The notes beneath the pieces are model-generated. The model had not been told where the DNA came from and ran no database searches. It was given only the letters and a program-made list of their open reading frames with translations. Shown here one piece after another: positions 25,161-33,845 of a stretch of 64,000 bases of DNA. A program made the position numbers and the translations under genes. The DNA lies in assembly GCA_029245245.1 (NCBI GenBank), contig JAQWPT010000011.1, positions 186,001 to 250,000 of the forward strand, in the 5' to 3' direction. Positions within the stretch are counted from its first letter, which is position 1; each line of letters begins with the position of its first letter. Source of the DNA: Phycisphaerales bacterium. GTDB taxonomy: Bacteria; Planctomycetota; Phycisphaerae; Phycisphaerales; SM1A02.

Positions 25161-25793
25161 ATGGTGATCCGGAAGGCGATTCAAACCACGCTTCTTGCGG
25201 CGTTGTTTCTGGCGTTGTGCCCGGTGCAGCCGGAGGCCGCAGCGTACCCCAAGCCCAAGGCGATCCCGGATCGCCCGGAGTTGACCTTCGAGCCTGGCGC
25301 GTTGCGGATCATCCAGAGCCCCGACGATGGTCAGTGGTACTGGTACATGACCTACGAGATTTCCAACTACACCGGCGAGGATCGCATCTGGGCCCCGACC
25401 TTCACGCTCTTTACCGATCGTGGCGAGGTTGTCGAGTCTGGTCGCGGGGTCAAGCGGGCCCAGGTCAACGAGATCATGGAATACCTTGGTGACGACATGC
25501 TGGAGGCCCAGCACGAGATCATCGGGGACCTCTATCAGGGTGAGGGCAACGTTCGCTCCGGCCTGGTGGTCTGGCCGGCCCAGCGGACCGATGTCAACGA
25601 GTTGGTCCTTTTCGTCAGCGGAATCAGCGGCGAATCCACGGTCGTGAAGCACCCCGTCAGTGGCGAGGAAACCATCCTCCAGAAGACCCTGATGCGGGAA
25701 TACCTCGTTTCAGGCAACGCGACAGGACTTGGAGACGACCCCGTCGAGCTCCATTCGGACATGGATCGAAGCCCACGCTGGATCTACCGCTGA
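25161..25793 (+). CDS. Secreted protein of unknown function
   Basis: ATG 25161 has AGAAGGA at 25151-25157. The 210-residue product has a clear signal peptide ([20 protein letters not shown], cleavage near residue 28). A single beta-rich domain follows, with strands such as [19 protein letters not shown] and [20 protein letters not shown], suggesting an Ig-like or beta-sandwich fold. It contains no Cys in the mature part. The pattern resembles a planctomycete hypothetical family of periplasmic proteins. It precedes rpmA by 58 nt, with a separate promoter element between. Confidence 0.7.
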   Translation: MVIRKAIQTTLLAALFLALCPVQPEAAAYPKPKAIPDRPELTFEPGALRIIQSPDDGQWYWYMTYEISNYTGEDRIWAPTFTLFTDRGEVVESGRGVKRAQVNEIMEYLGDDMLEAQHEIIGDLYQGEGNVRSGLVVWPAQRTDVNELVLFVSGISGESTVVKHPVSGEETILQKTLMREYLVSGNATGLGDDPVELHSDMDRSPRWIYR

Positions 25794-25801
25794 GAAACCT
25801 C

Positions 25802-25807
25802 TAGAAT
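25802..25807 (+). promoter_or_regulatory. -10-like TAGAAT before rpmA
   Basis: TAGAAT (in CTCTAGAATGG) ends 44 nt before ATG 25852, just after the upstream stop. No clear -35 is seen. Confidence 0.45.
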
Positions 25808-25851
25808 GGTCCGCTTCGCCCCATTCGGGGCTGAAGGTCAGGAGTGCACTG

Positions 25852-26133
25852 ATGGCACATAAAAAGGGACAGGGTTCCTCCAAGAATGGACGCGATTCCA
25901 ACCCGCAATTCCGCGGGGTCAAGCTCTATGGCGGCCAGTTCGCCAAGGCGGGGGCCATCATCGTTCGCCAGTGCGGTACGCACTTCAAGCCCGGCTACCT
26001 TGTCGGTCGTGGCAAGGACGACACGCTCTACGCGTTGGAGGCCGGAACGGTCACCTTCCGTGGTCGACACATTGATATCCACCCGGACAATCCCGAGACG
26101 CCGCGGTTCACCGCCGTGACCAGGGCAGGGTGA
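25852..26133 (+). CDS. rpmA: 50S ribosomal protein L27
   Basis: The 93-residue protein has the L27 N terminus ([20 protein letters not shown]) and the [20 protein letters not shown] core. L27 lies at the peptidyl-transferase centre, where its N terminus reaches toward the P-site tRNA. There is no Firmicutes-type cleavable N-terminal extension. AGGAG at 25840-25844 sets the start. Obg follows 70 nt downstream, as usual, but the expected rplU (L21) partner upstream is missing and a secreted-protein gene takes its place. Confidence 0.95.
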   Translation: MAHKKGQGSSKNGRDSNPQFRGVKLYGGQFAKAGAIIVRQCGTHFKPGYLVGRGKDDTLYALEAGTVTFRGRHIDIHPDNPETPRFTAVTRAG

Positions 26134-26154
26134 TCCACAACCGAATCTCCATGT

Positions 26155-26182
26155 ACACGGGACGCTTCCATGCGTCCCGTGT
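26155..26182 (+). terminator. Strong hairpin between rpmA and obgE
   Basis: ACACGGGACGC and GCGTCCCGTGT form a perfect 11-bp stem with loop TTCCAT, followed by TGTATT. It begins 21 nt after rpmA and ends 21 nt before obgE. It is an attenuator or processing hairpin rather than a classic terminator, as the T tract is poor. Confidence 0.55.
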
Positions 26183-26203
26183 TGTATTCCAAGGTTGACA
26201 TGC

Positions 26204-27238
26204 ATGCTGATTGATCGAGCCACCATCTTTGTTCGTTCGGGAAAGGGTGGCGCCGGGTGCCTCAGTTTTCGCCGGGAGAAGTACATCCCCAAGGGCGGGC
26301 CCGATGGCGGTGATGGCGGACGTGGTGGTGACGTCATCCTCGAGGCCGATCCGAGTCAGGACACGCTGTTGCAATTGACGCCGCGTCCGCACTATCGGGC
26401 CGAAAGTGGTCAGGGTGGCATGGGCAAGAGCCGCATCGGTCGAGACGGGGCGTCCTGCATCATCAAGGTGCCTCTTGGAACTCTGGTGCATGATCGGGAG
26501 ACGGGTGAACTCGTAGCAGACATCAATGAAGTCGGGCAGCGTATCGTGGTTGCCACGGGGGGAGCCGGTGGCCGCGGAAACGAGTCCTACAAGAGTTCCA
26601 CCAACCAGACGCCGCGAGAGTGGACGCCGGGGGGTGACTGGGTGGAGCGGACGCTCCGGCTGGAACTGAAGTTGATCGCCGACATCGGGCTCGTGGGCCT
26701 TCCCAACGCCGGAAAGTCCACGTTGCTTCGTTCGCTCTCGAGGGCCAAGCCCAAGGTTGCCGACTATCCGTTCACGACACTGTCGCCCCACCTGGGAATC
26801 GCCGAACTCTCGCGGCATCGTCGCCTCGTGCTGGCCGACATTCCCGGCTTGATCGAGGGCGCAGCCGGTGGGGCGGGGCTTGGACATGACTTTCTGCGGC
26901 ATATCGAGCGGACCAACCGGATCGTGCACGTGCTCGACGTGATGCCGTTCGATGGTTCCGATCCGGAAACGAACTACCACACCATTCGTGGTGAACTCGC
27001 CGAGTACAGCGATGTGCTCGGAGCCAAGCCCGAGATGCTCATCTTCAACAAGATCGACCTGGTACCGGAAGCGGATCGCGACACCTACTGCCAGGATCTG
27101 TCGAATCGGCTTGGACTCGATCATGTTCCGCTGCTGGTCAGTGGCATTTCCGGTGAGGGGACCGAGGCCATGCTCGAGCGACTCTGGTCGGACATCCATG
27201 CCGCTCCTCGCGCCGTCTGGCCCACCGAGGGTTCCTGA
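26204..27238 (+). CDS. obgE: Obg-family GTPase (ObgE/CgtA)
   Basis: ATG 26204 is used because MLIDRATIFVRSGKGGAGCL matches the Obg start. The 344-residue protein has the glycine-rich Obg domain (GPDGGDGGRGGDVIL; residues 1-160). The GTPase domain follows, with G1 GLPNAGKST (near 167-175), switch I with PFTTLSPHLG, G3 DIPGLIEGA and G4 NKID, plus a SGISGEG G5. Obg proteins bind the 50S subunit and act in ribosome assembly and stress signalling. The protein ends near residue 344, so the extra C-terminal OCT domain of some Obg proteins is absent. rpmA is directly upstream. Confidence 0.94.
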   Translation: MLIDRATIFVRSGKGGAGCLSFRREKYIPKGGPDGGDGGRGGDVILEADPSQDTLLQLTPRPHYRAESGQGGMGKSRIGRDGASCIIKVPLGTLVHDRETGELVADINEVGQRIVVATGGAGGRGNESYKSSTNQTPREWTPGGDWVERTLRLELKLIADIGLVGLPNAGKSTLLRSLSRAKPKVADYPFTTLSPHLGIAELSRHRRLVLADIPGLIEGAAGGAGLGHDFLRHIERTNRIVHVLDVMPFDGSDPETNYHTIRGELAEYSDVLGAKPEMLIFNKIDLVPEADRDTYCQDLSNRLGLDHVPLLVSGISGEGTEAMLERLWSDIHAAPRAVWPTEGS

Positions 27239-27301
27239 GCACGTTTTTTCCTGCCCAAGGCAATAGCCATCAGGCATGTGCCGTTGTGCTCCTGCAACGC
27301 A

Positions 27302-27361
27302 GCCGGGCGCGCACCCGGCCGCCTGATTTCCGGTAAATCCGGATTCGCGGCGAATGCCGCG
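27302..27361 (+). ncRNA. Row of three short hairpins in the gap after obgE
   Basis: The 230-nt gap between obgE and the next gene holds three hairpins in 60 nt: GCCGGG-N6-CCCGGC (27302-27319), TCCGG-TAAAT-CCGGA (27329-27343) and CGCGGC-GAAT-GCCGCG (27346-27361). A T6 run lies at 27245-27250. This may be a structured leader, terminator region or small RNA; none is established. Confidence 0.3.
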
Positions 27362-27468
27362 ACACGAAGGTTCTCTCTCATGGACATGCGGGTTGTCACT
27401 CCCCACCGGGAGCGGTTGTCCCGTGCATGGAGATTCATGCAGGGGACTCAATCCTGAAAGGACATGAC

Positions 27469-28230
27469 ATGAAACGCACGCGACACACACATCACACTTC
27501 TCTTCTTTACGGCATTCTGGGAGCGGCACTGGTCGGAGGTCTCGTGGGCACTGCCGCCTTGGCGGAAGGACAGGCCGCTTCCAGTGAGACGACGTCCGAG
27601 TACCAGCTCGCTTCGTTCGAGTTCGAAGGGGGCACGATCAGCGAGTACATCAAGGCCATCAACGAGACCATCGAGAATGCGAACATCGTCGTCGATGAAC
27701 AGGTGCTCCAGTTCCAGGTTCCTCCCATGCAGCTCACATCGATCGATGTCGATTCACTGCTCTGGCTGCTTGAGAATACGACGGGTGACTGGAACAACGA
27801 GGCCTATGCCTGTGATGTCAGCAGGCACGATTCCGGCGGTGCCATCCTGTACCGGTTGTCGGGGCATCCCCAGCGCGGGAAGGTCGCCAGGGGCCGCAGC
27901 ACCCAGGTACAGCTCCCAACTCCGGCATCCATGACCACGATCACTTCCGTGGCGCATACGATCGAACTCGGCATGCCATCGGAAGACATCATCTCCGCCA
28001 TGGAACTGGCCCTGGAAGTCAAGGGGCATCCCATGGGCGAGACGACGATCACCTACCACGCGCCCACTCGGCTGGTGATCCTCAACGGCCCGTCCCCCTC
28101 CATCAGCACCTGTACGGAGGTACTCGATCAGGTGCAGGTCAGCGCCCAGTCCATGACATTCAAATCCGATCTGGACGGTGACCCCGAGGCGTCCGTGGAT
28201 CGAACGAAGCTCGTCTCCACAAGTGATTGA
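27469..28230 (+). CDS. Exported secretin-N-terminus-like protein
   Basis: ATG 27469 has GAAAGGA at 27456-27462. The 253-residue protein has a signal peptide (LLYGILGAALVGGLVGTAAL). A segment like the STN domain of secretins and TonB receptors follows (FEFEGGTISEYIKAINETIE and VDSLLWLLENTTGDWN). After it comes a region resembling the N1 (NolW-like) domain (SVAHTIELGMPSEDIISAME, LVILNGPSPSISTCTEVLDQ). The channel-forming secretin barrel is missing, so it is a stand-alone periplasmic piece and not a secretin. It might be a partner or regulator of a secretion or pilus secretin elsewhere. Family naming is inference. Confidence 0.5.
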   Translation: MKRTRHTHHTSLLYGILGAALVGGLVGTAALAEGQAASSETTSEYQLASFEFEGGTISEYIKAINETIENANIVVDEQVLQFQVPPMQLTSIDVDSLLWLLENTTGDWNNEAYACDVSRHDSGGAILYRLSGHPQRGKVARGRSTQVQLPTPASMTTITSVAHTIELGMPSEDIISAMELALEVKGHPMGETTITYHAPTRLVILNGPSPSISTCTEVLDQVQVSAQSMTFKSDLDGDPEASVDRTKLVSTSD

Positions 28231-28257
28231 CACTTGAATACGACAGGGAACATGGCG

Positions 28258-28285
28258 CACGGGCGGACCTTCGGGTCCGCTCGTG
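28258..28285. terminator. Bidirectional hairpin with UUCG loop between convergent genes
   Basis: CACGGGCGGACC and GGTCCGCTCGTG pair along 12 bp (one G-U) around TTCG, between the convergent secretin-like (+) and thioredoxin-like (-) genes. C(UUCG)G loops are very stable. It probably terminates both genes, although the T tracts are weak. Confidence 0.65.
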
Positions 28286-28289
28286 TCAT

Positions 28290-28859
28290 TCAGTCACCGT
28301 GTCGTTCCCGAAGGCGTGGGCTCAGTCGCAGCAGCAGTTCCACCCGCTCGAACTCGTCGAGCATCTCGTCCAGGACGCGGCGGACGGGGTGCACGGGCGG
28401 TGGGGCAAGGACGGGGGACGCGTCGCCCAGGGCCTTGCGGGCCATGGCGCGGTACCGGCTCAGGGACCGGTCACCGATGCGACTGCAGGGGTGGAAGTCC
28501 TCGGCCATGAACCAGGTCACGGGTACCCGGTAGCCCTCGTTGATCCGGTTGGCCACGATCACTTCGGCAAAGTCATCGCTGCGGGGGATGAAGCGAAGTT
28601 CGACGCGGTCGCCGGCGGCCTCGGCCACGCGATGCAGCGAGGCGCCCTGCAGGGCGCAGTCTCCGCACCACGTGCCGGTGAGGCAGAGGACCTTCATCGA
28701 TCGCTGGAACCCGTCGACCAGTTGCTGCTGGCGTTCATCAAGAGCCAGTTGCCCGAATCGTTCATGCCACTGGGGCTGGTGCATCGGCTCGCCGGAGGCC
28801 ACGAACTCGTCGTAGGTGAGGCCCTGTTCGAAGAGGGGTGCCAGGATGTCTGCATTCAT
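28290..28859 (-). CDS. Thioredoxin-like protein, second of a tandem pair
   Basis: ATG 28859 (MNADILAPLFEQGLTYDEF) is preferred; the open frame runs upstream over the end of the neighbour. The 189-residue protein has a thioredoxin fold with the active-site motif TWCGDC (Cys65, Cys68) and RVPVTWFMAEDF containing the cis-Pro strand. It shares long blocks with the upstream gene, including GDRSLSRYRAMARKALG and LDEFERVELLLRLSPRLR, and both end in RHGD, so the two arose by duplication. No signal peptide; cytoplasmic. It probably acts as a thiol-disulfide reductase or chaperone-like thioredoxin. It is the last gene of the mutS run, 10 nt after its paralog. Confidence 0.8.
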   Translation of the reverse strand: MNADILAPLFEQGLTYDEFVASGEPMHQPQWHERFGQLALDERQQQLVDGFQRSMKVLCLTGTWCGDCALQGASLHRVAEAAGDRVELRFIPRSDDFAEVIVANRINEGYRVPVTWFMAEDFHPCSRIGDRSLSRYRAMARKALGDASPVLAPPPVHPVRRVLDEMLDEFERVELLLRLSPRLRERHGD

Positions 28860-28869
28860 GAGCACCGGG

Positions 28870-29445
28870 TCAATCTCCGTGTCGGGCGCGAAGCCGTCCG
28901 CTGAGGCGAAGCAGCAGGTGCACGCGTTCAAATTCGTCGAGCCAATCCGTTACGAGCGCATCCAGCAGGGTCTCGTCGGTGGGCGCTCCGGGTACCGGGC
29001 AGGTGCCGCCGAGTTTCTTCTCGGCCATGTGCCGGTAGTAGGCCAGGGTGCGATCGCCAAGCAGCGAGACGGGTTCGAAGTCCTCGGCCATGAAGAGGGT
29101 CACGGGAACGCGGGCTCCGTCGTTGATCCGGACATGCTCCAGCAGCTCCGGCATGGCGTCGCGATCGATGAACCGCAGATCGATGCAGGAACTGGCTTCC
29201 GCGATTCGATGCAGGACGGGACCTTGCCGCACGCAGTCACCACACCAGATGCCCGAGATCACCAGGACCGGCATGTGCCGGGTGAAGCTTGAGACGAGGC
29301 GAGCCTGCTGCTGGTCGAGGCGGACTCGCGGCTCCAGGTCCCGCCAGCGACTGGCCTGTTCCGCATCGGTTTCCAGGTATTGCTCGTAGGGCAGGGCCGC
29401 ATCATGAGCGGCCTTGAGATCTGGTGCTCGAAGTCCAAGGGGCAT
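28870..29445 (-). CDS. Thioredoxin-like protein, first of a tandem pair
   Basis: The 191-residue protein has the same layout as its downstream copy: an N-terminal helical extension, IWCGDC (Cys68, Cys71), ARVPVTLFMAEDFEPVS and a C-terminal helix LDEFERVHLLLRLSGRLRAR. The CGDC active site (Gly-Asp between the Cys pair) differs from the usual CGPC and would shift the redox potential. The gene starts 3 nt after the mutS stop, so it is almost surely co-transcribed with mutS. Whether it has any link to DNA repair is unknown. Confidence 0.82.
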   Translation of the reverse strand: MPLGLRAPDLKAAHDAALPYEQYLETDAEQASRWRDLEPRVRLDQQQARLVSSFTRHMPVLVISGIWCGDCVRQGPVLHRIAEASSCIDLRFIDRDAMPELLEHVRINDGARVPVTLFMAEDFEPVSLLGDRTLAYYRHMAEKKLGGTCPVPGAPTDETLLDALVTDWLDEFERVHLLLRLSGRLRARHGD

Positions 29446-29448
29446 GGT

Positions 29449-32130
29449 TCAGTGCTCGCGTGCCTGCTGGGCAAGTTGGCGAAGGGCATCAAACGCATCC
29501 AGCGGCGTCATTGCATCCAGGTCCAATGCGCGGAGTTGTTCCAGGGCGGGATGCGGCACAGCCGGTTCCGTGAACAGTCCGAACTGTCCGGTCTCCACTG
29601 GTGGCGGTGGTGGTGGGGTGTCCATGGATGTCTGCACTGTGAGGGTGTCCAGGAGCGTCCGAGCCCGGTCGATCACGGTTGTGGGTACGCCGGCAAGTTG
29701 GGCTACGTGCAGTCCGTAGCTTCGATCGGTGCTTCCAGGCTCGATGTGATGCAGGAAGACGATGCGATCCTTCCACTCACGAACCGCGACATGAAGATTC
29801 CCGATGGAGTCCTGCTGGTCAGCGAGGGCAGTCAACTCGTGGTAGTGAGTGGCGAAGAGCGTACGGCTGCCTCGGGCCGCGAGCCCCTCGGTGATGGCCC
29901 ATGCCAGCGACAGGCCGTCAAGGGTGCTCGTGCCCCGGCCGATCTCATCGAGGATCACGAGGCTGCGCTCGGTGGCATGGTGAAGGATGTTCGCGGTCTC
30001 CATCATTTCGATCATGAAGGTGGATCGACCGGTGTGCAGTTCATCGGAAGCGCCGATGCGTGTGAAGATGCGATCGACGCAGCCGATGCGGGCCCGCGTG
30101 GCGGGCAGGAAGCAGCCGACGTGGGCCAGCAGCGTCAGCAGGGCAACCTGCCGGATGTAGGTGCTCTTGCCGGCCATGTTCGGGCCGGTGATCAGCGACA
30201 GCGTCTGGGTGTCGCCGTCCACTGCGAGCCTGGTGTCGTTGGGTACGAACTCGCTGCCGATCAGGGCATCGAGTACGGGGTGCCGGCCGGCTTCGATTTC
30301 AAGTGTTCGATCGTCGAGCATGTCCGGTCGGATGCTGCCGGTTCTGACGGCGAACTCGGCAAAGCAGCCCAGGACGTCCAGTTCCGCGATGGCCTCTGCA
30401 AAGAGGGTGATTGCTTCCGCCACGACTTCTGTGTCACGGCAGAGAACGTCGAAGAGGGCTCGCTCGCGATCGATTGCTCGTCGCTGGGCGCTGGTGACCT
30501 TGTCCTCGTAGTCCTTGAGTTCCTCGGTGATGTAGCGTTCGGCATTCTTGAGGGTCTGCTTTCGATTGAAGTGCATCGGCACCCGTGCCGTGTGTGTGTG
30601 CGTCACCTCGATGTAGTAGCCGAAGACCTTGTTGTAGCCGACCTTCAGGGAGGGGATGCCCGTTTCCTCCGACAGCTGCTGCTGGTAGACCGAGAGCCAG
30701 CTGCTGCCGTCGCGCTGAAGCAGGCGGGCTTCGTCGAGCTCCTCGTCCACGCCATCACGGAAGAAGCCGCCTTCTCGAAGATGGGCGGGAGGATCGTCGT
30801 TGCATTCACTTCGGATGCGGGCACCAAGCGGTCCCAGTTGGCGATTCGCGGCGTCGAAGCGATCGTGCAGGTGTGAGAGCACCGGGATGCCCGCGGTCAG
30901 TTCCACCAGTTCCGGCAGCGAGGACAGAGATCGCCCCAGGGCCCAGAAGTCGCGCGGAGTGACGCGACGCATGGCGACCCGTCCACTGATGCGGGCGATG
31001 TCCTGGACCAGGTCGAAGGTTTCACGAAGTCGACGGCGTCGCGGTTCATCTTCGACCAGCGACTGCACGACGTCATGCCGCTCCATGATGGCAAGGCGGT
31101 CTGTCAGTGGGTGGCAGAGCCAGTGCCGCAGTGCTCGTCGACCCATTGGTGTCCGGCAGGACTGCATGGTGGCCAGCAGGGAGCCTTCGGTCGCACCGGA
31201 TCGCATGGTCTGTTCGATCTCGAGACTTCGCAGTGTGGCCGCGTCGATGGCCATGATGTGATCACTTGATTCACGGCGAGGTGGCTGGATGTGCCCAAGT
31301 CCCGTCGCGGTGCCGTGCACGGCCTGGGTTTCGCCGAGAAATCCGAGCAGGGCGCCAGCGGCTCCAAGGTCGGGATCGGTGTCTTCAAGTCCGAAACCTT
31401 CAAGGGAGTGCACGGCCCAGTGTTCCCGCAGCAGTCTCGCTCCCTCCGATGCGTCGAAGGTCCATCCCGGTCGGGGTGTCCTGGCGCACTGGAGGGTCGC
31501 CTCCACCTGCTGCAGCAGGGGCTCGAGTTCCAGGTCGTCATCACGATGCAGCAGTTCCGATGGATGGAGGCGGACAAGTTCATCGACCGCATGTTCGATG
31601 GGAACACTGCGAAGTCGGAATCCACCGGTGGACAGTTCCGCCACGGCGATGTCGATGATGGTGTGTCCCGCGTGCTCCCGGGCCACGATGGCGGCGATCT
31701 CGTTGGCGACGGCGTCGTCAAGAAGGCTGTCGTCAACGAGGGTGCCGGGGGTGATGACGCGTGTGACGGCTCGATCCACGACGCCCTTAGCGTCCTTGGG
31801 ATCCTGGACCTGTTCACACACGGCGACTCGGAATCCCTGCTCGATCAGTCGGCGCAGGTAGTTCTCGGCCGCGTGGTAGGGGATTCCGGCCATCGGGATC
31901 CCGGAAGTTCGTTCCGTAAGCGTGATGCCTAGAGCGGCGTGGGCGACGCGGGCGTCCTCGTCGAACATCTCGTAGAAGTCGCCCATCCGGAAGAACAGGA
32001 TGCAATCGGGGTGCGACGCCTTGAATGCGGCGTGCTGCCGCATGGCCGGCGTCTGCCGGGGATCACGTTGGGTTCGGGTGGCCTTCGCCTTCTTCCCTGA
32101 TGGCGATGCTGCGGCGCTGGTTGGACGCAT
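29449..32130 (-). CDS. mutS: DNA mismatch repair protein MutS
   Basis: The 893-residue protein is a full MutS. It has a Lys/Ala/Ser-rich N-terminal tail, then the mismatch-recognition motif GDFYEMF with Phe52 and Glu54, which stack on and contact the mispaired base. Connector, lever and clamp regions follow. The ATPase has Walker A TGPNMAGKST, where family members usually have GPNMGGKST, and Walker B LVILDEIGRGTSTLDGLSLA. It recognises mismatches and small loops on newly copied DNA. No mutL is adjacent; two thioredoxin-like genes follow directly. Confidence 0.96.
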   Translation of the reverse strand: MRPTSAAASPSGKKAKATRTQRDPRQTPAMRQHAAFKASHPDCILFFRMGDFYEMFDEDARVAHAALGITLTERTSGIPMAGIPYHAAENYLRRLIEQGFRVAVCEQVQDPKDAKGVVDRAVTRVITPGTLVDDSLLDDAVANEIAAIVAREHAGHTIIDIAVAELSTGGFRLRSVPIEHAVDELVRLHPSELLHRDDDLELEPLLQQVEATLQCARTPRPGWTFDASEGARLLREHWAVHSLEGFGLEDTDPDLGAAGALLGFLGETQAVHGTATGLGHIQPPRRESSDHIMAIDAATLRSLEIEQTMRSGATEGSLLATMQSCRTPMGRRALRHWLCHPLTDRLAIMERHDVVQSLVEDEPRRRRLRETFDLVQDIARISGRVAMRRVTPRDFWALGRSLSSLPELVELTAGIPVLSHLHDRFDAANRQLGPLGARIRSECNDDPPAHLREGGFFRDGVDEELDEARLLQRDGSSWLSVYQQQLSEETGIPSLKVGYNKVFGYYIEVTHTHTARVPMHFNRKQTLKNAERYITEELKDYEDKVTSAQRRAIDRERALFDVLCRDTEVVAEAITLFAEAIAELDVLGCFAEFAVRTGSIRPDMLDDRTLEIEAGRHPVLDALIGSEFVPNDTRLAVDGDTQTLSLITGPNMAGKSTYIRQVALLTLLAHVGCFLPATRARIGCVDRIFTRIGASDELHTGRSTFMIEMMETANILHHATERSLVILDEIGRGTSTLDGLSLAWAITEGLAARGSRTLFATHYHELTALADQQDSIGNLHVAVREWKDRIVFLHHIEPGSTDRSYGLHVAQLAGVPTTVIDRARTLLDTLTVQTSMDTPPPPPPVETGQFGLFTEPAVPHPALEQLRALDLDAMTPLDAFDALRQLAQQAREH

Positions 32131-32148
32131 GGAGCGATTGTAGCGTTC

Positions 32149-33690
32149 TCAGTGCTCGTCGCCTGAACCAATGATCTTGTTGAGCATGGCGGTGGCATCA
32201 CTCTGGCCGGGATGTGCTGCGAGGAGCTGTTGAAGCAGATTCCGTGCCAGGTCCACATTGCCCTGTCGATGCAGGGCCTCGGCTCGGAGCAGCTGGGTGG
32301 GGAGGGGTTGATCGGGGGAGGAGCCGAGGTAGGAGAGGGCCCGGATCGCTTCGGCGGGGCGATCCTGGTCGAGCATCAGTCGGCAGAGCAGCAGTCGATC
32401 GGGTTTGGGTGTCAGCCCGAGCGAGACAAGGTGCTGCAGATGGGAAATGCCCACTTCGGTTCGGCCCACCTTGATGGCGGCGCGGGCCCAGATTCGTCGA
32501 AGCATCGGATTCAGATGCTCCGGGCGGTGGTCATCGAGCGTGTCGTTCACCGCTTCCTGGTCGTTGCTTTCCAGCGAAATCAGGTCTGCCAGGTCGGCTT
32601 CCGCGGTACCAGCATGGTGTTCATGCAGGAATGCCAGGCACTCGTGAAAGAGTTCGTCTTCGCCGTTGATGTACGCGACGTTGGCGAGTCGGAACCAGTC
32701 CATGGGATTGCCTTGGAGGTCGACGAGTTGCTTCGCCCGTTCCATTTGAAGGGAGCCCTTGATTCCATTGATTCGCATGTGGCAGACCCATGCCGTGGTC
32801 AGGGCCGTGATTGCGTGGCGGCGAAGCGTGTCATTGCCGGACTCGACCTGCTGGATCACGAGTCGGAGCAGGTCTTCCTCGGTGGATTCCATGGTCATTG
32901 AAGGCCAGTTCGATGCCGTCGTCTCATCGACATTCTGGAAGATCGATCGGCCAGGCAGGTCACTGGTGAGCGGCAGCGACAGCAGGTCCAGGATTGTCGG
33001 GACGATGTCGATGCAACGAAGGGACTTTGATGTCTCACTCGCTGCACCGGCCCGGATCAGCAGCAGTTTCGCCCGGTGCCGGGGCTGGAGGTAGACCAGC
33101 AGGTGGTCATCGGGCCCCGTGGGTCGTGCTGCTTCCAGCAGTGCTTCCAGGTCGTGCTGGATCTGGTCGGAGTCAGTTGTCTTCGTGTTGCTTCCACTGG
33201 CCGGGTTCGGTCGGAAGTCGGCGAAACTCACCAGCAGGTCGGCTTCGAGACCCTGCCGTATCGCGTCGATGATCGACTCGATGTCATCTGGTTCATTCGG
33301 CCTGGGAGGTCCCAGCCGGAACCGGTCATCCCCATCGCCGGCTTTCAGCAGTGGGCAGTTCACCACGACGGCTGATCGACCCGCGGCAGTAGCGGTGTCC
33401 CAGATCCATGGGATGGCGCCGCCATCGCTCCGGCGGATTGCGAGTGATCCGGATTCCGGATCGTATGCATTGGGGGTATAGATGTGGTGTCGCGATGGAA
33501 GCTGGCCGGTTCCGATCGTTGCCAGCAGTGGCCAGTGCGGCAGGTTGAACACCATGTTGACCGGCAGTGACGTCGAGGCCGTGTCAGAAGGACTCAACCG
33601 GTCAAGGTCCAGTGACTGCATGATCTCGCCGGTGGTGGTCACGACGATGATTCGGACTCGCGGTCCATGTTGAGTTGGGTTGGTACTCAT
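32149..33690 (-). CDS. Alkaline-phosphatase-superfamily remnant fused to TPR-like repeats
   Basis: The 513-residue protein has a front half with the skeleton of type I phosphodiesterase/phosphatase proteins: LPHWPLLATIGTGQLPSRHH, then SGSLAIRRSDGGAIPWIWDT, then a distal segment CIDIVPTILDLLSLPLTSDL followed by PGRSIF. The N-terminal metal-binding Asp strand and the nucleophile region of active members (GxDxxD then T/S in a PTxT context) are not visible. The C-terminal half (about 290-505) is helical repeats such as LPTQLLRAEALHRQGNVDLA. It is probably a catalytically dead scaffold. It lies 18 nt upstream of mutS on the same strand. Function unknown. Confidence 0.6.
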   Translation of the reverse strand: MSTNPTQHGPRVRIIVVTTTGEIMQSLDLDRLSPSDTASTSLPVNMVFNLPHWPLLATIGTGQLPSRHHIYTPNAYDPESGSLAIRRSDGGAIPWIWDTATAAGRSAVVVNCPLLKAGDGDDRFRLGPPRPNEPDDIESIIDAIRQGLEADLLVSFADFRPNPASGSNTKTTDSDQIQHDLEALLEAARPTGPDDHLLVYLQPRHRAKLLLIRAGAASETSKSLRCIDIVPTILDLLSLPLTSDLPGRSIFQNVDETTASNWPSMTMESTEEDLLRLVIQQVESGNDTLRRHAITALTTAWVCHMRINGIKGSLQMERAKQLVDLQGNPMDWFRLANVAYINGEDELFHECLAFLHEHHAGTAEADLADLISLESNDQEAVNDTLDDHRPEHLNPMLRRIWARAAIKVGRTEVGISHLQHLVSLGLTPKPDRLLLCRLMLDQDRPAEAIRALSYLGSSPDQPLPTQLLRAEALHRQGNVDLARNLLQQLLAAHPGQSDATAMLNKIIGSGDEH

Positions 33691-33803
33691 TGGTGGGTGC
33701 TTCCGGGTGCCGGCCGGTCATCGTCTTCGAGGTCGCATTCATGGTATCGGCTTGGGTCGAGGTGGGGCATCGAAGGTGCATGGATGGTGTGCTTGATCGC
33801 AGA

Positions 33804-33809
33804 TATACT
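33804..33809 (+). promoter_or_regulatory. -10-like TATACT before tRNA-Ala
   Basis: TATACT, 36 nt upstream of the tRNA gene, is a near-consensus -10. No clear -35 at 16-18 nt. Confidence 0.4.
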
Positions 33810-33845
33810 CTTGCGTTCCGATCCGCGTTCAGGGGTTCGGTTCCA

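Noticed and set aside
26108-27529. 473-codon open frame on the - strand
   Set aside because: Lies opposite obgE, whose GTPase motifs are unmistakable.
29380-30876. 498-codon open frame on the + strand
   Set aside because: Opposite the mutS ATPase domain; no recognisable protein features.
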